Assembly: GCF_016904955.1 (NCBI RefSeq) | Contig: NZ_JADIKE010000035.1 | Span: 1 to 64,000 of the forward strand | Source: Dyella flava | Lineage (GTDB): Bacteria; Pseudomonadota; Gammaproteobacteria; Xanthomonadales; Rhodanobacteraceae | Length of the DNA stretch: 64,000 bases | Direction of reading: 5' to 3' | Part shown: piece after piece, positions 7,772 through 16,527 of the stretch | Layout of the letters: every line of letters starts with the position of its first letter | How positions within the stretch are numbered: the stretch's first letter is position 1 | The notes under the pieces: generated by a model | Database searches by the model: none | Seen by the model: the letters and a program-made list of their open reading frames with translations, nothing else | Told to the model about the DNA's origin: nothing | Position numbers and translations under genes: made by a program

Positions 7772-7793
7772 CAATGCCCCGCGAGGGGCATTG
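7772..7793. terminator. Bidirectional terminator between convergent genes
   Basis: CAATGCCCC (7772-7780) and GGGGCATTG (7785-7793) are perfect 9-base arms with a 4-base loop. It lies between the converging genes ending at 7739 and 7838. There is no long T-run, so termination efficiency is uncertain. Confidence 0.5.
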
Positions 7794-7837
7794 CCTTGTA
7801 CCAGGGATGGTTTGAACGAGCCGGCCAGCTCGGCCCT

Positions 7838-8140
7838 TCACGTGGCGCGCGGATGAATGAGCCTGAGTGCGGCGCCTAACTCCCGGCGAGCGCATTCCAG
7901 CTCATAGCGCTGCTGGAGATTCAGCCAGAATTCGGCCGAATTACCGAAATAACGGGAAAGACGCAAAGCCATGTCGGCGCTAATGCCACGCTTTTCCTGC
8001 ACGATCTCGTTGATGCGCGCGGCGGTCACGCCCAGCTCTGTAGCCAGCACGTTACCTGACAGCACAAGTGGCAGCATGAATTCTTCGCGAAGCATTTCGC
8101 CGGGATGAATGGGAGGCAGCAACTTTTTACTCATGGTCAA
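7838..8140 (-). CDS. HigA/VapI-type antitoxin, HTH protein
   Basis: The 100-residue protein matches the HigA family: P-P-I-H-P-G-E-M-L-R-E-E-F near the N-terminus, an XRE-type helix-turn-helix at about 30-65 (L-A-T-E-L-G-V, then I-S-A-D-M-A-L-R-L) and F-W-L-N-L-Q-Q-R-Y-E-L. In complete modules HigA neutralises the mRNA-cleaving toxin HigB and represses the operon. The toxin gene normally sits immediately upstream, but 8141-8400 contains no RelE-like frame, so this is an orphan antitoxin or plain regulator. Confidence 0.85.
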   Translation of the reverse strand: MTMSKKLLPPIHPGEMLREEFMLPLVLSGNVLATELGVTAARINEIVQEKRGISADMALRLSRYFGNSAEFWLNLQQRYELECARRELGAALRLIHPRAT

Positions 8141-8259
8141 TGCCTTTCAGTGATAGTTCCCTGATCGCTTCTTGACCGTATGTCGATCAAGGCACATGCA
8201 AAAAGTCATGCTAACTAACTAGCGTCCAAGGCTGACGCGTTGAACGGTTTATTTCAGAC

Positions 8260-8293
8260 AAAAAGAAACCCGCCGTTTGGCGGGTTTCTTTTT
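8260..8293. terminator. Strong bidirectional intrinsic terminator
   Basis: The arms 8260-8274 and 8279-8293 are perfect complements (A-rich, then AAACCCGCC) around a GTTT loop, with A- and T-runs at the two ends. No complete gene directly flanks it, so it may be left over from a deleted gene such as the missing HigB partner. Confidence 0.75.
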
Positions 8294-8332
8294 GCTTGCG
8301 ATGTTCCCGCTAAGGAACCCGAAGCTTTCGAT

Positions 8333-8347
8333 TGGTGCCCAAGGGGG
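8333..8347. repeat. Partial copy of the tRNA-Leu(GAG) 3' end (att-like)
   Basis: TGGTGCCCAAGGGGG is identical to positions 9958-9972, the 3' end (including the CCA) of the tRNA-Leu gene at 9958-10042, in the same orientation. Such 3' tRNA copies are typical core attachment sites of tyrosine-integrase elements. No integrase is seen between the copies, so this may mark an old or nested element end. Confidence 0.5.
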
Positions 8348-8584
8348 CAACCAAATTGGCTTAGTGGCGCGGCTTACGGGCCATCGAGTGCAAAATATGT
8401 GCAGTGAAATGCGTGTGCCTTACGCATGAACACCTTGTAGTTCCTTAGTGCCACGTCAACTGCGGACACTCGTACACCAGTCTTCAATGGAGTGATAATC
8501 AGAAGTATCGCTAAATCTGGATGCAGAGATATGATTATTTTTTTTGTTATAAATCAAACAATTAATTCATAAAAAATGTCCATA

Positions 8585-8600
8585 TGATCATTTTTGATCA
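8585..8600. promoter_or_regulatory. A/T-rich promoter region with TGATCA dyad
   Basis: 8520-8600 is strongly A/T-rich. It ends with two TGATCA hexamers (8585-8590 and 8595-8600) separated by four T, flanked by CATA and TATG. This is a plausible promoter and operator for the gene at 8674. The regulator is unknown. Confidence 0.35.
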
Positions 8601-8673
8601 ATCCGTATGAGTATCAGTTGCGCAACTCATAGGAAACAGGTAGGCTATCTCCCAACTTACCGGACTTACGCAT

Positions 8674-9543
8674 ATGAGCGACTCGACCGAGACCAGTGCC
8701 AGCGTTGCTGACTCCAAATCAAGCGCCCCAAAAAAGGCTGTCAAATCCGGCTTGGCGAAAGTAATCCCAACTGATCGAGTTAGTTTCGACAAGCAAGCGT
8801 CAGCCCTTCGCGCGTATGCAGCCGCCAGTGGCCGCGAAAAAAAAGCAGTTACTAATGAAGAAGTGTCCGCAGTAATGTCGGACCTTGTTGCTTCATCCAT
8901 ATCGTTGTGTAACCCGTTTTTTTCAGACGCGGGACTATTGGTTCAAGAAGGGCGCAAATTGCGGCCCGTTGAAGCTGTATTTGATTTCCAGCATGCGTAC
9001 GAATGGAATGCGGATACAGCGGGGCACAAGCTAGGTCCGGTGTTTAGCCAGCACTGGGCAACAAAATGTCTCGTTCCTAAGCTGGCATTTCGGCAATTGA
9101 GCAAAGACGAAGCAATTTCATTCTTGGCCGAAGAGTCGAAGGCCACGACAAGCCATCGGAAGAATTTGGAAACGCTGCTTGAGTTCCTGAGTTTCGCGGG
9201 GGTAATTCGATTAGACGGCAATGCGGTTTTCAAAACAGCGAATCAAAACCCGCCTGCAACAGGTAAGGAAGCTACAGCTGCTGCAACGCCCTCCCCCTCA
9301 GAACCTCCGCCCACTGCAAAGGCCATTGATGATCCCACTGCGGATCTAGACCCGATGATTCAAGGGCTTTTTAAAAAGCTTCCAAAATCGGGGGACTGGG
9401 GCGTGGCTGATCGGATCAAGTGGTTACAAACGGCAGCCAGCATTTTTGGGTTGATCTATACCAACAGTGACACAGACGTATCAGATGAGATCAGCGTGAT
9501 GGGAAAGAGCTCCAACAACAAGAACAAGGACCCGCAACCATGA
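8674..9543 (+). CDS. Island protein of unknown function, 289 aa
   Basis: The 289-residue soluble protein starts with a Ser/Lys/Ala-rich segment (1-30). A central region (about 40-190) ends in what looks like a winged-helix turn (L-L-E-F-L-S-F-A-G-V-I-R-L). A Pro/Ala/Thr-rich linker covers about 195-225. The C-terminal motif D-R-I-K-W-L-Q-T-A-A-S-I-F-G-L-I-Y resembles short C-terminal helices seen in mobile-element proteins. I do not recognise the family. An A/T-rich upstream region and position beside a tRNA attachment site support an acquired origin. Confidence 0.7.
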   Translation: MSDSTETSASVADSKSSAPKKAVKSGLAKVIPTDRVSFDKQASALRAYAAASGREKKAVTNEEVSAVMSDLVASSISLCNPFFSDAGLLVQEGRKLRPVEAVFDFQHAYEWNADTAGHKLGPVFSQHWATKCLVPKLAFRQLSKDEAISFLAEESKATTSHRKNLETLLEFLSFAGVIRLDGNAVFKTANQNPPATGKEATAAATPSPSEPPPTAKAIDDPTADLDPMIQGLFKKLPKSGDWGVADRIKWLQTAASIFGLIYTNSDTDVSDEISVMGKSSNNKNKDPQP

Positions 9544-9680
9544 GGAGACAATGAGCCTTTGCACACCGCTCTCCGCGAGCGACCGGGCATCCCGTGTGTA
9601 AAGGCCCAAAATGAAGCGACCCCGAACTGGTCAGAGTCCGAGGTCGCGTGGGAAGCGAGTCGCTCACCTTGTTTCAACAT

Positions 9681-9763
9681 GCCCGTGTGGCGGAACGGTA
9701 GACGCAGCGGTCTTTAAAACCGATAGCTGGCAGGCTGTGTGGGTTCGAATCCCACCGCGGGCA
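9681..9763 (+). tRNA. Class II tRNA with UUA anticodon (predicted ochre/amber suppressor, Leu-like)
   Basis: The cloverleaf is complete: acceptor GCCCGTG (9681-9687) with CGCGGGC (9756-9762); D stem GCG/CGC (9690-9692, 9703-9705); anticodon stem GCGGT/ACCGA (9707-9711, 9719-9723; the outermost pair G-A is a mismatch); long variable arm with AGC/GCT; T stem GTGGG/CCCAC around TTCGAAT. The seven-base anticodon loop is CTTTAAA, so the anticodon (9714-9716) is UUA, complementary to UAA and by wobble UAG. The discriminator is A, as in Leu tRNAs. CCA is not encoded. The ordinary tRNA-Leu(UAA) at 46448 has loop CTTAAAA instead. Confidence 0.75.
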
Positions 9764-9865
9764 CATCTCAATACTAGCAAATTAAATCGAAAGCCGTGTG
9801 CATTTGCGTGTGCAGCGTATGTGCAACATGTGCAATTTTTAGCAATTTAAAGCAACTCAAAACAA

Positions 9866-9894
9866 CTTAGGCCACCTTGATAAGGTGGCCTAAG
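9866..9894. terminator. Perfect 13-bp hairpin between the two tRNA genes
   Basis: CTTAGGCCACCTT (9866-9878) and AAGGTGGCCTAAG (9882-9894) are perfect complements with a three-base loop. It sits between convergent tRNA genes and could terminate both. Its place beside the tRNA attachment site means it could also be part of an integrase recognition region. Confidence 0.55.
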
Positions 9895-9957
9895 TATGTA
9901 TTTTTCAGAGAATTGCTGCTTTTAGCCAACTTCTGCTAACTACAGCAACTCTAAATG

Positions 9958-10042
9958 TGGTGCCCAAGGGGGGACTCGAACCCCCACGACTTGCGTCGCT
10001 ACCACCTCAAGGTAGTGCGTCTACCAATTCCGCCACCTGGGC
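9958..10042 (-). tRNA. tRNA-Leu(GAG)
   Basis: An 85-base class II tRNA with encoded CCA. The acceptor GCCCAGG pairs with the 3' strand of the stem, and the anticodon loop TTGAGGT gives anticodon GAG, reading CUC/CUU. It follows secG on the same strand, a known gammaproteobacterial arrangement. Its 3' end forms the boundary of the accessory region. Confidence 0.95.
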
Positions 10043-10059
10043 AGGTGTTGTTACGTTTT

Positions 10060-10542
10060 TTAGTGCTTACTCGTCGCTGCCGCTGCCGGAGCCGTGGCTG
10101 CCGGGACTTCGCCCTGCTGCGCCTTGGCCGGAGCCGGTTGCGCGGCGGGGACTTCACCGTTGCCTGCGGCCGGGGCGGTGGGCGCCGGGATCGCTGCCTG
10201 AGGCTGGGCCGGGGCGGCGGGCTGCGCATTTTGCGGTGTCGCGGACTTGTTGCCAAGACCCGCCATGACGCCGAGATCATGATTGGCCTGCTCGGCACGA
10301 ATGGTGCTGCCGTTCGACTTCAGGTAGATGCCCATGCCGAGGCTTAGCGCAAAGAACAATGCGGCGAGCACGGCGGTGGAGCGGGACAGGAAGTTGGCCG
10401 AACCGCGGGCACCGAAGACCGTGGCGGAAGCACCGGCGCCGAAGCCGGAACCGGCATCAGCACCTGCGCCGCGCTGCATCAGGATCAGCACGATCATCGA
10501 TGCAGCGATCAGGATGTAGAACACGCTGAGGATGACGAACAT
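10060..10542 (-). CDS. secG: Preprotein translocase subunit SecG
   Basis: SecG is the small accessory subunit of the SecYEG channel in the inner membrane. The 160-residue protein has the family layout: transmembrane segment 1 at about 2-22, the cytoplasmic loop with Q-R-G-A-G-A-D-A-G-S-G-F and the conserved F-G-A-R-G-S-A-N-F-L, then segment 2 at about 55-73. The tail after residue 95 is unusually long, low-complexity and Ala/Pro/Gln-rich. The tpiA-secG-tRNA-Leu order is conserved, with 26 bases between tpiA and secG. Confidence 0.95.
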   Translation of the reverse strand: MFVILSVFYILIAASMIVLILMQRGAGADAGSGFGAGASATVFGARGSANFLSRSTAVLAALFFALSLGMGIYLKSNGSTIRAEQANHDLGVMAGLGNKSATPQNAQPAAPAQPQAAIPAPTAPAAGNGEVPAAQPAPAKAQQGEVPAATAPAAAATSKH

Positions 10543-10568
10543 GGTGTCTCGCGTAGGGTTCGAGTCGC

Positions 10569-11318
<750 letters not shown>

Positions 11319-11719
11319 AGCAGCATCCCCTGCGGCGAAAACGGGCAAGCTTAACCAGCGTCAATGTACGCGGCAATTCAGTTATTCGGCTGGTATTACA
11401 AAGGTTTTGCTGTATCGACTCGTGTGCATGTTAGTGCTTGTGCGTCGACATCGTTGTCATCCCTGGTGCAGCGGGTTGCTTTCAAACAAGGCCGATAACG
11501 CACCAAGGCGCGGGAACATTCACTGCCATCGTGCATGCGGGTTTTAAACAGCACGAAGTGATCGCCTTCACCGCACGACTTCGATGCGGGCATGTACTTC
11601 GATCTTTCACGCGCATGCTTTGCAGCCAACTGGGATCTGGATGAGCGCCGCCGTCGGTGACATGCTCACAGCCTTGCCGCATCGCGGCCACCGCCCTTCT
11701 GCCGCCCAAAGGACATGTC
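11319..11719. other. Intergenic stretch between divergent genes
   Basis: Upstream of both tpiA (minus) and the SDR gene (plus). Short overlapping frames exist, but none has a ribosome binding site or recognisable product. I see no clear promoter boxes. Confidence 0.4.
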
Positions 11720-12523
11720 ATGTCTCAAGCTCGACCGCTCAGCCTGATTACAGGTGCTTCCGCCGGTATTGGCGAAGCCTTCGCCCGCGCGCTTGCCGCA
11801 CGTGGCCATGATGTGGTGCTTACCGCGCGGCGTACCGAGCGCCTGGAAACGTTGGCGGTGGATTTGCGCAAGGCACACCGTGTGAATGCCACGGTTATCA
11901 CCAACGATCTGGCCGATCCGCATGCGGTGGAGCAGCTTTGTCGGACATTGGATGAGCGTGGCCTGCAAGTGGACTGGTTGATCAACAATGCCGGTTATGG
12001 CGTGCCGGGGCGTTTCGATCAGGTGGATTGGCCGGTGCATGCGGATTTCATCCGGGTGTTGATGACGGCGCCAACGGAACTGGCGTGGCGATTGATTTCT
12101 GGCATGCGTGAGCGGCGCTTTGGGCGCATCGTGAATGTGGCGTCGCTGGCCGGGCATGTGCCGGGTACGGCGGGTCATACGCTGTATGCGGCGAGCAAGG
12201 CGTACATGATCAAGTTTTCACAATCGCTGGCGCTGGAAGGGCGAGCGCTGAATGTGCATGCGTGTGCGTTGTGTCCGGGGTTTACCAAGTCGGAGTTTCA
12301 TGACGTGACTGGCACGCGCGACATGATGAACAAGCTGCCGGGGTTTATGTGGCAGACGTCGGAGCAAGTGGTGCAGGAAGGGATTGATGCGGTGGAGCGT
12401 GGGGATGCGGTTTATGTGACGGGGCGGTTTAATCGGACGGTGAAGAGCTTGTTCAAGTTGATGCCGGACAAGATGGCGATGAAGGTGTCGGCGCGGCAGT
12501 CGAAGCGGTATCGGGCGCAGTAG
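11720..12523 (+). CDS. Short-chain dehydrogenase/reductase
   Basis: A classical SDR of 267 residues. The NAD(P)-binding motif G-A-S-A-G-I-G is at about 11-17, N-N-A-G at about 90-93, the catalytic Ser lies in N-V-A-S-L-A-G and the Y-x-x-x-K pair in Y-A-A-S-K. The Arg pair after the second strand (T-A-R-R-T-E-R) favours NADP(H). Substrate is not evident. I chose the ATG at 11720 because the upstream extension to 11657 has no homology to the fold. Repeats follow directly downstream. Confidence 0.88.
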   Translation: MSQARPLSLITGASAGIGEAFARALAARGHDVVLTARRTERLETLAVDLRKAHRVNATVITNDLADPHAVEQLCRTLDERGLQVDWLINNAGYGVPGRFDQVDWPVHADFIRVLMTAPTELAWRLISGMRERRFGRIVNVASLAGHVPGTAGHTLYAASKAYMIKFSQSLALEGRALNVHACALCPGFTKSEFHDVTGTRDMMNKLPGFMWQTSEQVVQEGIDAVERGDAVYVTGRFNRTVKSLFKLMPDKMAMKVSARQSKRYRAQ

Positions 12524-12560
12524 TTGTTGAGCCTACGAGTCGTAGGCTGCGTTAGCACGG

Positions 12561-12765
12561 CGCTTTTCTTCCTCTCCCCTCCGGGGAGAGGATCGAGGTG
12601 AGGGGTCAACCTCGCGAAGAAGTCACTTACGTAGCTTCGAAACATCGAAGCAAAGATGTGTCGCAACGACGGCGTGTATGGCAAGCGCGGCCCCTCACCC
12701 CAGCCCTCTCCCCGGAGGGTAGAGGGAGTAGTACAAGGCGGCGTTAGAACTGCCCGCAAGCTTGA
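12561..12765. repeat. GC-rich intergenic repeat, tandem copy 1
   Basis: About 205 bases. The unit begins CTTTTCTTCCTCTCC, contains a short hairpin (CTCTCCCC/GGGGAGAG), a unique core with TTCGAAACATCGAAGCAAAG, and ends with the mirror-type block CCTCTCCCCGGAGGG. The next 206 bases repeat it at high identity. Confidence 0.85.
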
Positions 12766-12971
12766 CGCTTTTCTTCCTCTCCCCTTCGGGGAGAGGACCG
12801 AGGTGAGGGGGGCAACCTCGCGATGAAGTCACTTGCGTAGCTTCGAAACATCGAAGCAAAGCTGCGTCGTAACGACGGCGTGTATGGCAAGCGCGGCCCC
12901 TCACCCCAACCCTCTCCCCGGAGGGTAGAGGGAGTAGTACAAGGCGGCGTTAGAACTGCCCGCAAGCTTGA
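12766..12971. repeat. GC-rich intergenic repeat, tandem copy 2
   Basis: Copy 2 has the same order of blocks as copy 1, with scattered single-base differences (for example GAAGAAG against GATGAAG after the CCTCGC block). A truncated third unit follows, made only of the palindromic block. Related blocks lie at 20612 and inside the gene at 31764. Confidence 0.85.
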
Positions 12972-13012
12972 CGCTTTGCTCCCTCTCCCCGGAGGGGAGA
13001 GGGAGCAAAGCG
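12972..13012. terminator. Long perfect hairpin after the VIT gene
   Basis: CGCTTTGCTCCCTCTCCCC (12972-12990) and its exact complement at 12994-13012 form 19-base arms with a GGA loop, immediately downstream of the stop of the minus-strand transporter gene. It is a truncated third repeat unit and probably serves as a terminator. Confidence 0.65.
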
Positions 13013-13013
13013 G

Positions 13014-13715
13014 CTACGAGCCGATCCAGCGAGCGAGCAGGAATGCGGCGGCGGATGCCAGGCCGCCTACCAGCACAGTTTGCATGGCGCCGCGCCACAT
13101 ATTGATACCGGTGAAGCGACTCTTGGCTGCACCAAACAAAGCCAGCGCGATCAGCGTGCAGATGACGGATACGCGCAGCGCCGGCTGCAAGCCTTCGATC
13201 AACATGTAAGGCGCCAAGGGTACGAGACCGCCAACGATGTAGGCACCGCCAATAGTCAACGCGCTGCGCAGTGCGCGGCCTGGCTCCGGCTTTTCGAGGC
13301 CAAGCTCGAACCGCATCATGAAATCGACCCAGGCTTCATGGTCCTGATGAAAATGCGCGAGCACGGGTTTGCAGGCTTCGCGGTCGAGACCGTATTGGGC
13401 GAAGATCTGCACGATTTCCAGTTCTTCTTCGCGCGCCAACTCGCGTACTTCATGCACTTCGCGACGACGTTCGGCAGCGTAGTGATCGGCGTCGCCGCGT
13501 GCGGCGAGGTAGCCGCCCAGGCCCATGGCGATGGCGCCGGCGGCGATTTCTGCCACGCCTGCCACCACCACGACGCGGCTGGCTACGGCAGCGCCGGACA
13601 AGCCGGCCGCGAGTGCGAAGGGTACGGTGAGGCCGTCGGCCATGCCGATGACGAGGTCACGTACGACGTCGGAGGCGGTGAAGTGTTTTTCGGTATGGCG
13701 ATGTTTGGCGGCCAT
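13014..13715 (-). CDS. VIT1/CCC1-family transporter
   Basis: A 233-residue inner-membrane protein of the vacuolar iron transporter family (Fe2+/Mn2+ export or storage in characterised members). Segment 1 carries the signature G-M-A-D-G-L-T-V-P-F-A-L-A-A-G-L at about 25-40. Segment 2 ends with G-L-G-G-Y-L-A, and a cytosolic helical domain rich in His/Glu/Asp (E-V-H-E-V-R-E-L-A) precedes three further segments. I chose the ATG at 13715 (M-A-A-K-H-R-H-T-E-K), which has GGGAG upstream; the longer frame runs into a repeat. Confidence 0.88.
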   Translation of the reverse strand: MAAKHRHTEKHFTASDVVRDLVIGMADGLTVPFALAAGLSGAAVASRVVVVAGVAEIAAGAIAMGLGGYLAARGDADHYAAERRREVHEVRELAREEELEIVQIFAQYGLDREACKPVLAHFHQDHEAWVDFMMRFELGLEKPEPGRALRSALTIGGAYIVGGLVPLAPYMLIEGLQPALRVSVICTLIALALFGAAKSRFTGINMWRGAMQTVLVGGLASAAAFLLARWIGS

Positions 13716-13860
13716 GGCTGTGCTCCCTGGAACGGGGCGTAATGTAGCGGCTGATGGTTGGGAGTGGGGCAATGAGAAGCGCACGCATTGCGGTTTGCAA
13801 TGGGGTTTTGTTTGGGGGGACGTAACGCAAGCTGCGAGTGAATGCAGAGTCACTGTGCAC

Positions 13861-13985
13861 CGTCGTCCCGGCGAAGGCCGGGACCCAGCGACTTGCAGAG
13901 CCCCAAAGACACTAGATCCCGGCCTTCCTCGCTCCTCAAAGCCGGGCACATCCATGTGCCCTCTCCGCGTGCGCCGGGGCGACGG
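13861..13985. repeat. Extragenic repeat of the CGTCGTCCCGGCG family
   Basis: It starts CGTCGTCCCGGCGAAGGCCG, in which GTCCCGGC (13865-13872) pairs with GCCGGGAC (13877-13884), and continues with an imperfect mirror copy ending in GGGGCGACGG. A better-preserved copy lies between glmM and folP. It fills much of the gap between the VIT and oxygenase genes. Confidence 0.7.
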
Positions 13986-14051
13986 GGTGTGGTTTGAGGT
14001 GTGGTTTGGGCTCGAAGAGTGCGAGTTCTAAGCGCGCTGGTGACGCAGCGC

Positions 14052-14999
14052 TCAGATCAACTTGATCTCACGCAAGCGCTGCATCAGGTAATCGTGCGAG
14101 CTGATCGCATCGTCGTAGCGCCGAGGGTTATCCGGTGTAATGCACTGCGGCAGTGGGTCGAGCATCACGTCGGGGTTCGGATGCAGGAAGTACGGCACCG
14201 AGTAGCGCGGCTTGCGGGCGTTGCTGTTCTGCGGATTCACCACGCGGTGGGTAGTGGATGGATATACGTGGTTGGTGAGGCGTTGCAGCATGTCGCCGAT
14301 GTTCACGACGATGGCATCGCCTTCGCTGGTAATGGGCAGCCAGTTGCCTTCGTGGGTGAGCACTTCCAGGCCTTCGGCGCTGGCGCCGACCAGCAAGGTG
14401 ATGAAGTTGATGTCTTCGTGGGCGCCCGCGCGCACATTGGGAATGTTTGCTTCGGTGATCGGCGGGTAATGGATCGGACGCAGGATGGAGTTGCCCTGGT
14501 CGATCTTGTTGTCGAAGTAGTCTTCCGGCAGGTCGATATGCAGGGCCAGCGCGCGCAGCACGCGGGTGCCGAGCAGATCCAGCGCATCGAACAGTTCGTA
14601 GCTGAATTCACGGAAGCCTGGCACTTCAGCCGGCCAGATGTTCGGCGGCATGACCGCGGCAAAGGGGGAGTTGCGATCGATCTCGCGGCCGATATGCCAG
14701 AACTCCTTGAGATCGGGATAACGGCTGTCCTTGGCGGTTTCGATCTTGAATGGCGTGTAGCCGCGCGCACCGCCGGTACCGGGCACGTGGTATTTCATCT
14801 TGGTTTCGGTGGGTAGCGCGAAGAAACGCTGGAACGCGTCATACGCGCCATCGATCAGATGCGGGGTAATGCCGTGGCCGCTGATGCAGCAGAAACCAAA
14901 CTCGCGATAGGCCGCGCCCAGCTCGGCGACGAAGGCGTCGCGGTCGGTGTCGTAGCGGCGGATGTCGAGGGTCGGAACCTTTTTGATGCGTGAGTCCAT
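14052..14999 (-). CDS. 2-oxoglutarate/Fe(II)-dependent oxygenase, isopenicillin N synthase-like
   Basis: A 315-residue protein with the DIOX_N region (F-G-F-C-C-I-S-G-H-G-I at about 34-44) and the jelly-roll core: iron ligands H194 and D196 (G-A-H-E-D), H251 (T-T-H-R-V), and the co-substrate Arg/Ser in P-R-Y-S-V-P-Y-F (R265, S267). It should use 2-oxoglutarate and O2 to oxidise an unidentified small molecule. The longer frame to 15161 is unlikely because M-D-S-R-I-K-K-V-P-T-L-D-I is the usual family start. Confidence 0.9.
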   Translation of the reverse strand: MDSRIKKVPTLDIRRYDTDRDAFVAELGAAYREFGFCCISGHGITPHLIDGAYDAFQRFFALPTETKMKYHVPGTGGARGYTPFKIETAKDSRYPDLKEFWHIGREIDRNSPFAAVMPPNIWPAEVPGFREFSYELFDALDLLGTRVLRALALHIDLPEDYFDNKIDQGNSILRPIHYPPITEANIPNVRAGAHEDINFITLLVGASAEGLEVLTHEGNWLPITSEGDAIVVNIGDMLQRLTNHVYPSTTHRVVNPQNSNARKPRYSVPYFLHPNPDVMLDPLPQCITPDNPRRYDDAISSHDYLMQRLREIKLI

Positions 15000-15168
15000 G
15001 ACGATTTCCACAGGTAGGCGTGCGGTCAGTTTGTGTTCCGCCACCGCAGGGGCGGTGCACGTCGGGCCTCGGAGTCTGTCTGGATGCAACGTTAGACAGG
15101 CTCCACTCCATGGCGACCTGGGGACCTGGGTGTAATGCACGCCCGTTGTCGGGGCGGGCATTACTGGT

Positions 15169-16527
15169 TCACGAGCGTTCGGCTACGGATTTTACGACGG
15201 CAGCGAGCTGTTCTGCCAAGTGCCTGACTTGCGCCTCGTCGGCGGCTTCCACCGTGACGCGAACCATGGGTTCGGTGCCGGAGGCGCGTAGCACGACGCG
15301 GCCACGGCCTTGCAGTGCTTGTTCCGTCGCGGCCAGCGCCTGCTGCACGGCGTCGCTTTGCAGGGCTTGCTTGGCGCCGGCAGCGCGCACGTTGATCATT
15401 ACCTGCGGCAATTTGTGCAGGCCCTGGCGGGCAGTGGCCAGATCCTGGCCATCGAGCTTCAGCGCTTCGAGTACGGCCAGTGCCGCCACGATGCCGTCGC
15501 CGGTGGTGGCGCGATCCAGGCACAGCAAATGGCCGGAGGTTTCGCCGCCCAGCACGCCGCGATGTTCCTTCAGTTTCTGCAACACGAACCGGTCGCCGAC
15601 ATTGGCGCGAATCAGTTCGACGCTGAATTCGCCCAGCGCGAGTTGCAGGCCGAAGTTGCTCATCAGGGTGCCGACGACCGGACCTTTCAGCAGGCCGCGC
15701 TTGTGCCAGTTGCGCGCAAGCACGTAGAGCATGTCGTCGCCGTCGCCGAGCACACCGTTGCGATCGACCATCTGCACCCGATCACCGTCGCCGTCGAAAG
15801 CGAAGCCGATATCGGCGTGATGGGCCAGCACGGCGCGTTGCAGCGCATGCGGATGCATGGAGCCGACGTCGTGATTGATGTTGAAACCATCGGGCTTGTC
15901 ACCGATCACGTGCAGCTCGGCGCCCAGCTCGGCGAAGACCTTGGGCGCGACCTGATAGGTGGCGCCATGCGCGCAGTCCAGCACGATTTTCATGCCGGCC
16001 AGGCTGAAATCTTCCGGTACGGTGGATTTGCAGAATTCGGCATAACGCGTAATAGCGTCGGTGACGCGTACGACCTTGCCGAGGTTTTCCGAATCGACGG
16101 TGGTGAATTCGGCGTCGACTTCGCGCTCGATGGCTTCCTCGATCTCGTCGGAAAGTTTTTCACCGAAGGCAGAGAAGAATTTGATGCCATTGTCGTGATG
16201 CGGATTGTGCGACGCGCTGATCACGATGCCGGCATCGGCGCGCAGGCTGCGGGTGAGATAGGCCACGGCGGGGGTCGGCATCGGGCCAAACAGGCGGACG
16301 TCGACGCCGGCTGCCGCGAGGCCGGCTTCCAGCGCGGATTCGAACATGTAGCCGGAGACGCGGGTGTCCTTGCCGATCAGTACCAATGGGCGGCCCGGCG
16401 TCTTTTTCTGTGCGCTGAGCACTACGCCGAGCGCGCGCCCCAGGCGCAGCATGAAGTCCGCGCTGATGGGCCATTGCCCAACCCTGCCGCGGATGCCATC
16501 GGTACCGAAGTATTTGCGTTGCGTCAT
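15169..16527 (-). CDS. glmM: Phosphoglucosamine mutase
   Basis: It converts glucosamine 6-phosphate to glucosamine 1-phosphate for UDP-GlcNAc, the precursor of peptidoglycan and LPS. At 452 residues it matches the family: F-G-T-D-G-I-R-G at 7-14, the phosphoserine S106 in S-A-S-H-N-P, the metal loop D-G-D-G-D-R, the sugar-binding G-G-E-T-S-G-H and the phosphate site R-A-S-G-T-E-P near the end. In many bacteria glmM directly follows folP; here a 345-base gap with repeats separates them. Confidence 0.97.
   Translation of the reverse strand: MTQRKYFGTDGIRGRVGQWPISADFMLRLGRALGVVLSAQKKTPGRPLVLIGKDTRVSGYMFESALEAGLAAAGVDVRLFGPMPTPAVAYLTRSLRADAGIVISASHNPHHDNGIKFFSAFGEKLSDEIEEAIEREVDAEFTTVDSENLGKVVRVTDAITRYAEFCKSTVPEDFSLAGMKIVLDCAHGATYQVAPKVFAELGAELHVIGDKPDGFNINHDVGSMHPHALQRAVLAHHADIGFAFDGDGDRVQMVDRNGVLGDGDDMLYVLARNWHKRGLLKGPVVGTLMSNFGLQLALGEFSVELIRANVGDRFVLQKLKEHRGVLGGETSGHLLCLDRATTGDGIVAALAVLEALKLDGQDLATARQGLHKLPQVMINVRAAGAKQALQSDAVQQALAATEQALQGRGRVVLRASGTEPMVRVTVEAADEAQVRHLAEQLAAVVKSVAERS

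Noticed and set aside
9681..9763. Selenocysteine tRNA
   Set aside because: The anticodon is UUA rather than UCA, the acceptor stem has seven pairs rather than eight, and the discriminator is A rather than G; no selA/selB in the window.
9611..9850. 79-codon frame over the tRNA at 9681
   Set aside because: It covers a complete tRNA cloverleaf and has no ribosome binding site.
11396..11644. Short frames on both strands upstream of the SDR gene
   Set aside because: They overlap each other, lack ribosome binding sites and resemble nothing.
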